Under the pieces are notes generated by a model. The model did no database searches. It was not told the DNA's origin and saw nothing but the letters and a program-made list of their open reading frames with translations. Of a stretch of DNA of 64,000 nucleotides, positions 25,511 to 34,645 are shown piece after piece; positions within the stretch are counted from its first letter, which is position 1; each line of letters starts with the position of its first letter. The DNA is from G965216905 sp965216905 (GTDB lineage Bacteria; Actinomycetota; Acidimicrobiia; Spongiisociales; ZC4RG35), in the NCBI GenBank assembly GCA_965216905.1, contig OZ244213.1:124001-188000 (forward strand), written 5' to 3'. A program made the position numbers and the translations under genes.

Positions 25511-26392
25511 TCAGCCGATCGCCGCGCGCAGCGCCGGCTCCAACTCCGGGAGACGGAATTCGTACCCGGCCGCCAGCAAGCGAGTCGGAACGGCGCGCTG
25601 GCTGGCCATCAGAAGCTCGTCGGTCGCCTGCCGTCCGAACAGCAGGCCGAGCAGTGGTGCCGGTGCGGGGATGATCGTGGGGCGGCGCAGAACCCGGCCG
25701 AGCACCTCCACGAACTCCCGGTTCGGGACCGGGTTGGGAGCCGAGAGATTCAGCGGACCGCTCACCGATTCATCGGTGAGGGCATGCATGATCGCCCCCA
25801 CGACGTCGTCCAGTGCGATCCATGACCAGTACTGGCTTCCATGCCCCACCCGACCTCCCACCCCCAGCTTGTAGGGAAGCAGCATCCTGCCGAGCAATCC
25901 TCCCGAGTCCCCGAGAACCAAACTGGTCCGCAGCAGCACGGTGCGAACACCAGCCTCGACGGCCGGCACGGTCGCCTCCTCCCATGCTTCGACGACACCG
26001 GCCAAGAAGCCCGTGCCGGCGGCGCTGTCCTCGGTCAAGAGCTCGTCACCCCGGTCGCCGTAGTAGCCGACCGCCGAGCCGCTCACCAGGATCGGAACCC
26101 CCGCTTCGACAACCGACCGGGCGATCAGCGCCGTCCCCGCCGTTCTCGACGAGAGGATCTCCCGCTTCTTGGCGGAAGTGAATCGAGGGGAGATCGGCTC
26201 ACCGGCCAAATGGACGACCGCATCCACCTCATCGAGCGCTCCCTCGTCGATCCAACCCTCATCGACACTCCAGCGCGGCCCGGCGCCGCCATTCCCCCGC
26301 CGAAGGGCGACTGGCTCGTGGCCGGCCTCGCGCAGGGCTGCAGTCAGCGCTGCCCCGATGAAGCCGGACGCCCCTGTGATCATGACCCGCAT
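25511..26392 (-). CDS. TIGR01777-family NAD-dependent epimerase-like protein (SulA/YfcH type)
   Basis: 293 residues beginning MRVMITGASGFIGAALT. Rossmann motif, VDAVVHLAGEPIS, SGSAVGYYGDRGDELLTE (Tyr region) and LRTSLVLGDSGGLL, with the C-terminal DUF1731-like part (TDELLMASQRAVPTRLLAAGYEFRLPELEPALR). The true substrate of this family is unknown; the old link with cell-division inhibition rests on YfcH/SulA naming. It stands alone upstream of the GTPase pair. Confidence 0.87.
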   Translation of the reverse strand: MRVMITGASGFIGAALTAALREAGHEPVALRRGNGGAGPRWSVDEGWIDEGALDEVDAVVHLAGEPISPRFTSAKKREILSSRTAGTALIARSVVEAGVPILVSGSAVGYYGDRGDELLTEDSAAGTGFLAGVVEAWEEATVPAVEAGVRTVLLRTSLVLGDSGGLLGRMLLPYKLGVGGRVGHGSQYWSWIALDDVVGAIMHALTDESVSGPLNLSAPNPVPNREFVEVLGRVLRRPTIIPAPAPLLGLLFGRQATDELLMASQRAVPTRLLAAGYEFRLPELEPALRAAIG

Positions 26393-26513
26393 TCGATCTC
26401 CGATGCTCGATCTCCCGACACGGTGCTACCGCTGAAGGAAAGGTATTCGTCTCCGGCCCGGACCGTGAATCGGTGCCGCGGCGACATGCGACGGGAGTGC
26501 AATCCTCAGCCCG

Positions 26514-26519
26514 TAGAAT
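26514..26519 (+). promoter_or_regulatory. Possible -10 TAGAAT
   Basis: In the longest non-coding gap of the window (26393-26558, 166 bp), 39 bases before the VanW-family ATG. No clear -35 was seen. The rest of the gap shows no repeat or RNA-like structure by eye. Confidence 0.3.
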
Positions 26520-26558
26520 CGTCCCTTCCGATTCGCCCGCCCGGAGTCCGCGCTCGGC

Positions 26559-28511
26559 ATGAACCTGACAAAGAGCCTCCGATTGGTCCTGCTCGCTCTC
26601 GCCGCCGTCGTCGTGATGATGGCCGGCGGATTTGCGCTTTCCCGGGCACTGGCGGGCGACCGCGTGCTGGGGGCGGTCAGTGCACTCGGTGTCGAACTCG
26701 ACGGAATGACGAGAACCGAAGTCGAGTCGGCGCTCGCCTCGGCCGAGGTGGGGCTGCAGGGTCGACCGGTGACCTTCGAGATTCGGGGAGCCGAGGCCGC
26801 GCTCCAGCCCGCCCAGGTCGGATTCGAGGTGGACATCGACCGGACCGCCGACCGCGTCCTGGAGGTCGGACGCCGGGGCGATGTGTCGGAGCAGTTCCGG
26901 TGGTGGCTCTCCCACATCGGACGTCGCGAGACGGTGAGCGCCGACGTCTCCGTCGAGGAGCCTTTGATCGAGGCCGTCCTCGAGACGTGGGATCAGGAGT
27001 ACATCGGCAACCCGCCCGTCCCGGGCAGTATCGATCTCGACGGCGCCACCCCCGTCCCGTCATACCCGAAGTCAGGGGAGCAGATCGACCGCGCGGTGGC
27101 GATACCGATCGTGCGGGAGACGATCGCAGCCATCGACCTGCCGGCCACGCCACCGGCACTGCCGGTCACCGGCGTCGAGTCCCGGGTGACCCCGGCCGCG
27201 GTGGATGCTGCGCTCGAACGGGCCGAGACCTGGCTGTCGGGACCCATCACCCTGATCTCGAACGACGGCCAGGCCCAGGTGGAGTTCACCGTCGAGGACC
27301 TGGCCGAGGCCTTCCGGAGTGAGCCGGCCGGGTCTGACGTCCGACTGTTCTTCGACCCCGAGTCGGTCGCCGTGGTCCTCGAACAGATTCGAGCGGACGT
27401 CGAGGCTGCGCCGGTGAATGCGCGATTCGAGATCGTCGATGGAACCCAGGTCGAGGTGGTGCCCGGGCGGAACGGAACCGAGATCGACCCCCAGACCACC
27501 GCCGCCAATCTGGCGGTCGCCGCCGGGGGCAGTATCCGAAGAGGGGTCCTTCCGCTGGCCGAGGGCGCCGAACCCGAGGTCACCACCGAGCAACTGGAAG
27601 CCCTCGGAATCGAGCACCTCGTGTCGCAGTTTACGACCTACCACGCGTGCTGCCAGAACCGGGTCACGAACATCCATCTGATCGCCGACGCCGTCGACCG
27701 GGTGGTCGTGCCGCCCGGAGGAACCTTCTCGCTCAACGAACACGTCGGACCACGAACCGCCGACAAGGGGTACCTGGAGGGGGGCACCATCGTCGCCGGC
27801 GAGCTGAAAGAGACCGTCGGTGGAGGGGTCAGCCAGTTCGCAACGACGATGTACAACGCGGTGTTCTGGGGTGGATACGAGGACGTCACCCACAAGCCCC
27901 ACAGCTTCTACTTCCCCCGGTACCCGCGCGGGATCGAGGCGACGATCTCGTGGCCGCAGCCCGAGCTGTCGTTCCGCAACGACACCGACGCGGCGGTGCT
28001 CATCGACACGTCGTATACCGACACCTCCGTCACGGTCAGGCTGTTCGGTGACAACGATGGCCGGATCGTCGCCGCCGACTGGGCGGAGCCGGGGCCGTAC
28101 GACTTCGAGGTCCTGGCCGAAGGGGGGGACGAGGCCCGACGCGTCGACGGCGATGTGAGCGATCGAATCAACTTCCGCTCCCCACCCGACCCGTTGTACC
28201 GCGCCGTCGACGATCTCGATGTGGACAGCACCCGAACGGTGCAGACCGCCACCGATGGCTACTCGGTCATCGTGACCCGCACCATCACCGTCGGGTCCGT
28301 CGAGGAGACTCAGGAGTGGACGGTCGTGTACTCGCCCCGCCGCGAGATCATCGAGGTCCACCCCTGCAAGGTCCCCGATACCTCGGTCGAGTGTCCCGCT
28401 CCCCCCACGACGGAGCCTCCCCCGAGTACCGAGCCGACGGATTCGACGACGCCGACGACCACACCCACGACGACGGGGTCGACGGCACCGACGACGACCG
28501 CGGGCGGTTGA
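26559..28511 (+). CDS. VanW-family envelope protein with peptidoglycan-binding-4 domains
   Basis: 650 residues. N-terminal anchor LRLVLLALAAVVVMMAGGFAL. Two YkuD-associated/PG-binding-4-like regions occupy about residues 35-330. The VanW core spans about 350-500 (YHACCQNRVTNIHLIADAVD, VPPGGTFSLNEHVGPRTADKGY, VGGGVSQFATTMYNAVFWGG, HSFYFPRYPRGIEATI). A Thr/Pro-rich low-complexity tail ends it. VanW proteins occur in vancomycin-resistance operons but most are chromosomal with unknown wall functions. No van genes are nearby. The stop abuts the stop of the convergent Nfu-like gene. Confidence 0.87.
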   Translation: MNLTKSLRLVLLALAAVVVMMAGGFALSRALAGDRVLGAVSALGVELDGMTRTEVESALASAEVGLQGRPVTFEIRGAEAALQPAQVGFEVDIDRTADRVLEVGRRGDVSEQFRWWLSHIGRRETVSADVSVEEPLIEAVLETWDQEYIGNPPVPGSIDLDGATPVPSYPKSGEQIDRAVAIPIVRETIAAIDLPATPPALPVTGVESRVTPAAVDAALERAETWLSGPITLISNDGQAQVEFTVEDLAEAFRSEPAGSDVRLFFDPESVAVVLEQIRADVEAAPVNARFEIVDGTQVEVVPGRNGTEIDPQTTAANLAVAAGGSIRRGVLPLAEGAEPEVTTEQLEALGIEHLVSQFTTYHACCQNRVTNIHLIADAVDRVVVPPGGTFSLNEHVGPRTADKGYLEGGTIVAGELKETVGGGVSQFATTMYNAVFWGGYEDVTHKPHSFYFPRYPRGIEATISWPQPELSFRNDTDAAVLIDTSYTDTSVTVRLFGDNDGRIVAADWAEPGPYDFEVLAEGGDEARRVDGDVSDRINFRSPPDPLYRAVDDLDVDSTRTVQTATDGYSVIVTRTITVGSVEETQEWTVVYSPRREIIEVHPCKVPDTSVECPAPPTTEPPPSTEPTDSTTPTTTPTTTGSTAPTTTAGG

Positions 28512-28805
28512 TCAGGGATAGAAGCGGAAGAACTCGGCGACCAGGCTGGCGGTTGCGGCGACCGAGTCGTCGTCCCAACCTCCTCGTCGCCGGACCGAGA
28601 CCGCGTTCGACATCACGAACACGTGGTCGATTCCTCCGTCGGCGTCGAAGAGCCGCCGAGCGAGCCGAGCAGGAAAGGACAGTGCGTCCTCGTCGGGCGG
28701 ACCACCGAAGGCCTCTCCGTCCTGCCCGGCGAGGCTTCGGTCCGTGTCGACGACCAGCACCTCGTCGAGCACGGTCGTGTTGAGAATCTCGATCGTTTGT
28801 CCCAT
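28512..28805 (-). CDS. Stand-alone Nfu/NifU N-terminal-domain protein
   Basis: 97 residues. The pattern FPARLARRLFDADGGIDHVF, then VSVRRRGGWDDD and ATASLVAEFFRFY matches the Nfu N-terminal domain (PLAxxLFxIxGVxxVFxxxxFITVxKxxxxxW...IxxFF). The C-terminal Cys-x-x-Cys iron-sulfur domain of Nfu is absent. It probably accompanies Fe-S carriage or is a regulatory remnant. TAGGAT 8 bases upstream indicates its own leaderless promoter. Confidence 0.68.
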   Translation of the reverse strand: MGQTIEILNTTVLDEVLVVDTDRSLAGQDGEAFGGPPDEDALSFPARLARRLFDADGGIDHVFVMSNAVSVRRRGGWDDDSVAATASLVAEFFRFYP

Positions 28806-28813
28806 CGGCGGCG

Positions 28814-28819
28814 ATCCTA
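28814..28819 (-). promoter_or_regulatory. -10 hexamer TAGGAT, leaderless type
   Basis: Ends 8 bases before the Nfu-like ATG and overlaps the end of pyk. Confidence 0.45.
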
Positions 28820-30292
28820 CTCGTCGACGACGCCACCACCGGCCTCCGGTGACGTTCGGGCGGTGCGCTGGGATCGCGTGCCCCGATCACGCTCTCCGAT
28901 CACGTGGACCTTCATCAGGTTGGTCGATGCCTGCTGGTTCGGAGGAATCCCGGCGACCATCACCACCGCATCACCTCGGCGGCAGATCCGCTCCTTCTCG
29001 ATGAACTTCTCGGCTGCCGCCAGCATGATGTCGGTGTACTCGCGTCGTTCGAAACGATGTGGCTGGACTCCCCGCAAGATGGCCATCCGGCGCATCGTCT
29101 GCTCGATCGGTGTGAAGGCGATGATCCGCGCATCCGTCTGGTACTTCGACAGCAGCCGGGCGGTGCTCCCCGATTCGGTGAAGGCCACGACCGTGTCGAT
29201 ACCGAGATGCTGGGCGGCCTGGGTCGCCGCCTTGGCAACCGCCGATGCGAACGACTCCCCACCGGATATGAACGACACGGGGGTGTTGCGTTCGGCACCG
29301 GCCTCGACCGTGGCGCAGATCCGGGCCATCGCCCCAACCGCCTCCTGAGGGTAGTCGCCGATGGCCGTCTCCGCCGACAGCATGACGGCGTCGGTGCCTT
29401 CCATCACCGCGGTGGCGACATCGGTGACCTCCGCCCGGGTCGGGCGCGGCGATTTGGTCATCGACTCCAGCATCTCCGTCGCGGTGATGCTGATCAGGCC
29501 GGCTGCGTTGGTTCTCCGCAAGAGGTCGGCCTGGACCAGGGGGATGCGCTCGAGCGCCAGCTCCACCCCGAGATCACCCCGCGCCACCATCACGCCGGCG
29601 GCTTCCGAGAGGATGTCGTCGAAGTTGGCATACGCCGCCGCCAGCTCGATCTTGGCGATGACCGGCACACCGTCGGCCAGGTCTCGGATCTCGCGGATAT
29701 CGGCTCCCGTCCGCACGAACGAAGCGGCGACATAATCCACGCCGAGCTCCCGTCCCAGCGCCAGATCGACACGGTCTTTGTCGGTGATCGCCGGCACCCG
29801 GAGATCGGTTTCCGGGAAGGCCACTCCCTTCGAATCCGTCAGTGTGCCTCCCCGCACCACTCGCGCCCGAACCGTATCGCCATGACGATCACCGATCTGA
29901 ATGATGATCAGGCCGTCGGCGAGCAGGATCCGCTCGCCCGGGTTCACGTCTTCGAGGAGGTGGTCGTAGTCGACATACACGACCCCCGGACCGCCCTCAC
30001 CGCGCCCCTGCCGCAGTTCGACCTCGTCGTCCGCCTCCAGTTCGATGCCGCCCTCCGGGAAGGAACCCACCCGCAGCTTCGGCCCCTGAATGTCCTGAAC
30101 CAGCGCCACCACCCGGGACTCCTCACGTGCGGCCTGGAGGACGTGGGCGGCCATTCGGCGATGGAAATCGTGGTCGCCGTGACTGAAGTTCAGGCGTGCC
30201 ACGTCCATGCCGGCTCGAATCAGACCTCGAATCGATTCGAGGTCCGAGGTGGCGGGTCCGAGCGTCGCGACGATCTTGGTGTGGCGTTCCAT
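28817..30292 (-). CDS. pyk: Pyruvate kinase
   Basis: 491 residues beginning MERHTKIVATLGPATSDLES. Catalytic barrel motifs ARLNFSHGDHDFHRR, VQDIQGPKLRVG, VIAKIELAAAY (family IxKIE, catalytic Lys), VMVARGDLGVEL, ATEMLESMTKSPRPTRAEV and AVMLSAETAIGDYP. The C-terminal allosteric domain reaches VMVAGIPPNQQASTNLMKVHVIG. It converts phosphoenolpyruvate and ADP to pyruvate and ATP. A longer upstream frame overlaps the neighbouring gene and is rejected. TAGCGT at 30304-30309 is a possible -10, 11 bases upstream. Confidence 0.95.
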   Translation of the reverse strand: MERHTKIVATLGPATSDLESIRGLIRAGMDVARLNFSHGDHDFHRRMAAHVLQAAREESRVVALVQDIQGPKLRVGSFPEGGIELEADDEVELRQGRGEGGPGVVYVDYDHLLEDVNPGERILLADGLIIIQIGDRHGDTVRARVVRGGTLTDSKGVAFPETDLRVPAITDKDRVDLALGRELGVDYVAASFVRTGADIREIRDLADGVPVIAKIELAAAYANFDDILSEAAGVMVARGDLGVELALERIPLVQADLLRRTNAAGLISITATEMLESMTKSPRPTRAEVTDVATAVMEGTDAVMLSAETAIGDYPQEAVGAMARICATVEAGAERNTPVSFISGGESFASAVAKAATQAAQHLGIDTVVAFTESGSTARLLSKYQTDARIIAFTPIEQTMRRMAILRGVQPHRFERREYTDIMLAAAEKFIEKERICRRGDAVVMVAGIPPNQQASTNLMKVHVIGERDRGTRSQRTARTSPEAGGGVVDE

Positions 30293-30332
30293 GGGCGTGT
30301 CCGACGCTACACGCTCAGAGCGATTCACCCCG

Positions 30333-31070
30333 TCAACGTCTCGGCGGCGGTGCCGGTATCGACGACGTGGTGTCGACGACGAGGATCGATCGCCGCTCCT
30401 TCTCGGCGGAGATGACCCGGCGCAGCAACGTCCGGGTCTTGCCGTCCACCGAGCTGAAAGGGTCGACCAGAACGATCTGATCTGCGGCACAAGCGAGTGT
30501 CCGGCAGACACCGAGCGCCACCACGGCCGGGTCCTCGAGCAGCGGCACCGGCGTCGAGAGGTCGACAAAGGGTGCGCACCGCGATCGGAGTTGCGACGCC
30601 CACGCGGCGGCTTCACTGTCGAGGCCGAGACCCAGAAACCGACCGGCCAGCATCTGAAGCCGGGCGGGGCTGCCCACGAGAGTCACCCACTCGGAGGTGG
30701 GGAGCACCTGCGATGCCGGGGTATGGAATCGGACCGGGATCACGCCCCGGAGCATTCTCGTCGGTGCGTTTCGCAACTCGTTCAACAGGATCAGCCATCG
30801 ATGGACCGAAGCGATGGGCATGGTGGCGATGTGTTCGGCGACCTCCGGTCCGGCACGCGACGACCCGCCGATGGCCGCCCACCCACCGCACAGCAATGCA
30901 CCACAGAACCACCACCAACCGAACCCGACTCCCCCGACCATCACCCCGGCCCCCAGCATGGCAATCGCAACGGCGAAGCCGAGCCGATGGCCGGCGATCC
31001 ACTCCGACCAGAGCCATGCCCCGATCAGGATTCCGACGAGGGCGGCGACCGGCACTCCGAGGGCCGTCAC
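30333..31070 (-). CDS. Degenerate ABC-transporter-like membrane protein
   Basis: 245 residues from GTG 31070, which overlaps the HAD stop (GTGA); ATG 31082 is an alternative. Two or three hydrophobic helices lie in residues 1-70. The second half resembles a collapsed nucleotide-binding domain: TLVGSPARLQMLAG where a P-loop would be, LGVCRTLACAADQIVLVDPFSSVDGKTR where signature, Walker B and D-loop would be, and ILVVDTTSS in place of the H-loop. The P-loop Lys, catalytic Glu and H-loop His are missing. It lies between HAD and pyk in one run. It is probably not an active pump. Confidence 0.5.
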   Translation of the reverse strand: MTALGVPVAALVGILIGAWLWSEWIAGHRLGFAVAIAMLGAGVMVGGVGFGWWWFCGALLCGGWAAIGGSSRAGPEVAEHIATMPIASVHRWLILLNELRNAPTRMLRGVIPVRFHTPASQVLPTSEWVTLVGSPARLQMLAGRFLGLGLDSEAAAWASQLRSRCAPFVDLSTPVPLLEDPAVVALGVCRTLACAADQIVLVDPFSSVDGKTRTLLRRVISAEKERRSILVVDTTSSIPAPPPRR

Positions 31071-31708
31071 GTGACCGGCCACACCGAGGCGACGACCACG
31101 TGGGCCGCCGCCAGATCCTCGACCGGGACCGAGCCTCGATCCACCGCGACCACTCGACAGCCGGCCGCCAAACCGGCTGCGACACCGGTCGGGGTGTCCT
31201 CGACCACCAACGCAGATCCGGCATCGACGCCCAACTCCTCCACCGCCCGCCGGTAGACGTCAGGAGCCGGCTTCGGTAAGGCGACCTCGTCCCCGGCAAT
31301 CGTCGGTCTGATCGTGATTCCTGCTGCCCGGAGCACGGCATCGAGCCGCCAGCGCGGGCTGTTGGATGCGATCGCCACCGGCCGGTCGGCCCACCATTCC
31401 AACAGTCGCCGCGTATCAGCGAAGGCCGTCAAGCCATCGGACTCGACCGACTCGACGAACGCCTCTCGGGCCGCCCGCTCCACCCGGTCGGGATGAACGT
31501 CGATGAGTTTGGAGAAGTGGGCTGCCAGCTCGCCCTCGGTCCGCCCCACGAAAGAGGCGATCACGCCGTCGTCCACGGCGTATCCGAACGTTGCGAGGCC
31601 ACGCTCCCATGCCACAACCGACAACGGCTCGGAGTCGACCGTCACGCCGTCACAGTCGAGGAGGAGCGCCGTTATCGAATTCGCAGTGATCGAATCAAGG
31701 CCGAACAC
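31067..31708 (-). CDS. HAD-superfamily hydrolase (phosphatase/phosphoglucomutase-like)
   Basis: 213 residues from GTG 31708. HAD motif I LLLDCDGVTVDSEP, motif II AIASNSPRW, motif III Lys in VALPKPAPDVYRRA, motif IV ALVVEDTPTGVAAGLAAG. The cap domain is type C1, as in phosphoglycolate phosphatase and beta-phosphoglucomutase, so the substrate is a small phosphomonoester. It is placed just after gatB and probably co-transcribed. Confidence 0.83.
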   Translation of the reverse strand: MFGLDSITANSITALLLDCDGVTVDSEPLSVVAWERGLATFGYAVDDGVIASFVGRTEGELAAHFSKLIDVHPDRVERAAREAFVESVESDGLTAFADTRRLLEWWADRPVAIASNSPRWRLDAVLRAAGITIRPTIAGDEVALPKPAPDVYRRAVEELGVDAGSALVVEDTPTGVAAGLAAGCRVVAVDRGSVPVEDLAAAHVVVASVWPVT

Positions 31709-31722
31709 CCGGTCCGCCGTGC

Positions 31723-33171
31723 TCAGGACAGCATCTCCCGCAGCAATTGGTTGACGAGCTTCGGATCAGCCTTGCCGCCCGTAGAGCGCATCACCTGGCC
31801 GACCAAGAAGCCGAACGGCTTTTGATCGCCCTCACGAATGCGATCGGCGGCGTCGGCATGCTCGGCGAGGACGGTGGCCACCGCCCGCTCGAGAGATGCC
31901 GGATCCGAGATCTGGACGAGATCGCGCGACCGGGCGACCGCCGACGGTGATCCCTCCCCGGACAACACCCCGTCGAGCACCTCCTTGGCCGCCGATGCGC
32001 TGACGGTCCCGTCCTCGACGAGCCCGATCAACTCGGCGAGATGAGACCCGCTGATCTGGGTCGTCTCGGAGCCGGTTCGACGCATCCACGCCGTGACCTC
32101 GCCGGTGGACCAGTTGGCAGCTGCCGCCGGTGTTGCCCCGACGGCGACGGCGTCCTCGTACAGGGCCCGGATCGCGGCAGGAGCGCCGGCCAAGATGGTG
32201 GCGGCCTGCCGATCGACTCCCGCTTCGACGTACCGAGCTCTGCGAGCGGCGGGAAGCTCCGGCATGTCGACGCCCGCTTCGGCCCGCCACATGTCATCGA
32301 ACACCATCGGAACCAGGTCTGGTTCGGTGAAGTACCGGTAGTCGGAGCTTCCTTCCTTGGTCCGCATCGAATGGGTGACCCCACCCTCTTCATCCCAATG
32401 TCTCGTCTCTTGGACGATGGCCTCTCCCGCGGCGACCCGGCCGATCTGCCGGTCGATCTCGTGCTGAACCGCCCGCTCCAGCGACCGGAACGAGTTCATG
32501 TTCTTGATCTCCACCTTCGTGCCCAGCCGTTGCTCTCCTCGGGGCCGGACCGACACGTTCGCGTCGAAGCGCATCGAGCCCTCCTCGAGCCGAGCATCGG
32601 AGACCCCCAGTTCGAGGATGACGTCACGAAGGGCCTGGGCATACGCCCGTGCCTCGGCCGCGGAGCGGATATCCGGCTTCGACACGATCTCCACCAGCGG
32701 GACGCCGGAGCGATTGAAATCGAGCAACGTCTCCGTGGCCGAGTGGATCCGTCCCCCGCCGCCAACATGAATCGACTTGCCGGTGTCCTCCTCCTGATGG
32801 GCTCGCTCGATCCCGACGACGGTCGTTGCTCCGTCGACTTCCACTTCGAGCCGACCGTCGAAACAGACCGGGATGTCGAACTGGGAGATCTGGTAGTTCT
32901 TCGGGAGGTCGGCGTAGAAGTAGTTCTTGCGATGGAAGACCGAGCGTTCACTGATCTGACAGTCGAGCGCCAGCCCGATCCGGGTGATCCACTCGATCGC
33001 CCGACGGTTGGGGACCGGGAGTGCCCCTGGAAGACCCAGACAGGTCGGACAGACATCGATGTTGGGCGCTTGGCCGAACCGGACACGACACCCGCAGAAC
33101 ATCTTCGATTCGGTCATCAGCTCGACGTGGACCTCGATGCCGATGACGGCTTCCCACTCGGTGACGGTCAT
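31723..33171 (-). CDS. gatB: Asp-tRNA(Asn)/Glu-tRNA(Gln) amidotransferase subunit B
   Basis: 482 residues. Typical GatB: WEAVIGIEVHVELMTESKMFCGC, VCPTCLGLPGALPVPN, RKNYFYADLPKNYQISQFD, HQEEDTGKSIH, GVPLVEIVSKPDIRS, and the C-terminal tRNA-binding YqeY-like domain ending GGKADPKLVNQLLREML. It phosphorylates and amidates mischarged Glu-tRNA(Gln) or Asp-tRNA(Asn) with GatA and GatC. It follows gatA by 10 bp. Confidence 0.96.
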   Translation of the reverse strand: MTVTEWEAVIGIEVHVELMTESKMFCGCRVRFGQAPNIDVCPTCLGLPGALPVPNRRAIEWITRIGLALDCQISERSVFHRKNYFYADLPKNYQISQFDIPVCFDGRLEVEVDGATTVVGIERAHQEEDTGKSIHVGGGGRIHSATETLLDFNRSGVPLVEIVSKPDIRSAAEARAYAQALRDVILELGVSDARLEEGSMRFDANVSVRPRGEQRLGTKVEIKNMNSFRSLERAVQHEIDRQIGRVAAGEAIVQETRHWDEEGGVTHSMRTKEGSSDYRYFTEPDLVPMVFDDMWRAEAGVDMPELPAARRARYVEAGVDRQAATILAGAPAAIRALYEDAVAVGATPAAAANWSTGEVTAWMRRTGSETTQISGSHLAELIGLVEDGTVSASAAKEVLDGVLSGEGSPSAVARSRDLVQISDPASLERAVATVLAEHADAADRIREGDQKPFGFLVGQVMRSTGGKADPKLVNQLLREMLS

Positions 33172-33181
33172 GCCGGCCCAA

Positions 33182-34645
33182 TCATGCCAAAGCCTCGACC
33201 ATCCGGGGCCGGGCCGAGAAGGCGGCGAGACGCTCGACCTCGGCGGCCACCTGGAACAGCCGCGGCTCTCCCAAGGCGGGTGCCATGACCTGGAACCCGA
33301 TGGGAAGGCCGTTGGAGTCGAGACCGATCGGTATCGAAATGGCGGGATGTCCGGTCAGGTTCGACGGGATCGTGCAGATATCGCACAGATACATCGCCAG
33401 CGGGTCCTGTGCCTTGGCGCCCAGTTCGAACGCAGTGGTCGGGCTGGTCGGTGAGACGAGGACGTCGACATCCCGGTACGCCGAGTCGAACTCATCGATG
33501 ATCACCGACCGGACCCGGTGCGCCTGGCCGTAGAACGCATCGTGATAACCGGCGCTCAACGAGTAGGTGCCGAGCAAGATCCGCCGGGTCACCTCCGGTC
33601 CGAAGCCCTCTGCCCGGGATCGGGCGACCATCTCCTCGCTCGTGGCCCCCGGTGCCCGGTGGCCATACCGGATCCCGTCGAATCGGGCCAGATTGGCCGA
33701 GCACTCGGACGGAGCGATGAGGTAGTAGGCGGAGAGCGCCACGTCAACGGATGGGATCGACACCTCCGTCACCGCAGCCCCGGCATCGGCCAGGGCATCG
33801 ACCATCGAGGCGCAGGCCGTCTCGACGTCAGCCTGGTACCCCTCTCCGGAGAACTCGCGCACGATGCCGATACGGAGCCCGTCCACCCCTCGCTGCAACA
33901 TCGTGGTCACGTCGGGTGACGGGTCCGGCGCCGATGTTGCATCGAGTGCGTCGTGGCCGGCGATCGCTTCGAAGACGACCGCCGCATCCTCGACCGTTCG
34001 GGTCAGCGGCCCGATCTGGTCGAGGGAGCTGGCAAAGGCGATCAGCCCGTAGCGGCTGACGGCGCCATACGTCGGTTTCATGCCGACGACACCGGTCAGT
34101 GCGGCCGGCTGACGAATCGACCCTCCGGTGTCTGATCCGAGGGCCGCCAGGACGGAGCCCACGGCCACCACGGCGGCCGACCCCCCGGACGAACCACCGG
34201 GCACGCGATCGGTGGACCAAGGGTTGTGGGTCGGGCCGAACGCCGAGTTCTCGGTCGAGGAACCCATTGCGAACTCGTCGAGATTCGTCTTCCCCACGAT
34301 CACCGCCCCCGCCTCTCGGAGCCGCCGAACCACGGTCGCGTCGTAGGGAGGCAGGTACCCGGAGAGCATCTGCGACGAGCAGGTGGTCTCCAGCCCGGCG
34401 GTGCACATGTTGTCCTTCAGCGCCACCGGGATACCGAGGAGGGACCCTCGGTCGCCGGCGGAACGACGACGATCGGCCTCGGCGGCGGCCGCCCGCGCCC
34501 CCTCTCGATCGATGGTCAGGAAGGCATGCAACTCGGCCTCGGTCATCGCCGCCCGTTCGAGGCACGACTCGAGAAGGTCGACGGCGGTCATCGCTCCGGC
34601 ATCGAGCGCCGCGGCGGCTCCGGCGATGGTCTCGGGTCCGCTCAT
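33182..34645 (-). CDS. gatA: Asp-tRNA(Asn)/Glu-tRNA(Gln) amidotransferase subunit A
   Basis: 487 residues from ATG 34645. Amidase-signature triad: Lys in GIPVALKDNM, Ser in LGSDTGGSIRQPAAL, and nucleophile Ser in the VPGGSSGGSAAV/GSDTGG region. It releases ammonia from glutamine for transfer by GatB. Start and gatC stop overlap as ATGA. Confidence 0.95.
   Translation of the reverse strand: MSGPETIAGAAAALDAGAMTAVDLLESCLERAAMTEAELHAFLTIDREGARAAAAEADRRRSAGDRGSLLGIPVALKDNMCTAGLETTCSSQMLSGYLPPYDATVVRRLREAGAVIVGKTNLDEFAMGSSTENSAFGPTHNPWSTDRVPGGSSGGSAAVVAVGSVLAALGSDTGGSIRQPAALTGVVGMKPTYGAVSRYGLIAFASSLDQIGPLTRTVEDAAVVFEAIAGHDALDATSAPDPSPDVTTMLQRGVDGLRIGIVREFSGEGYQADVETACASMVDALADAGAAVTEVSIPSVDVALSAYYLIAPSECSANLARFDGIRYGHRAPGATSEEMVARSRAEGFGPEVTRRILLGTYSLSAGYHDAFYGQAHRVRSVIIDEFDSAYRDVDVLVSPTSPTTAFELGAKAQDPLAMYLCDICTIPSNLTGHPAISIPIGLDSNGLPIGFQVMAPALGEPRLFQVAAEVERLAAFSARPRMVEALA

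Noticed and set aside
26559..28511. VanW gene as evidence for vancomycin resistance
   Set aside because: VanW homologues are common on chromosomes. No vanHAX, vanRS or related genes are nearby.
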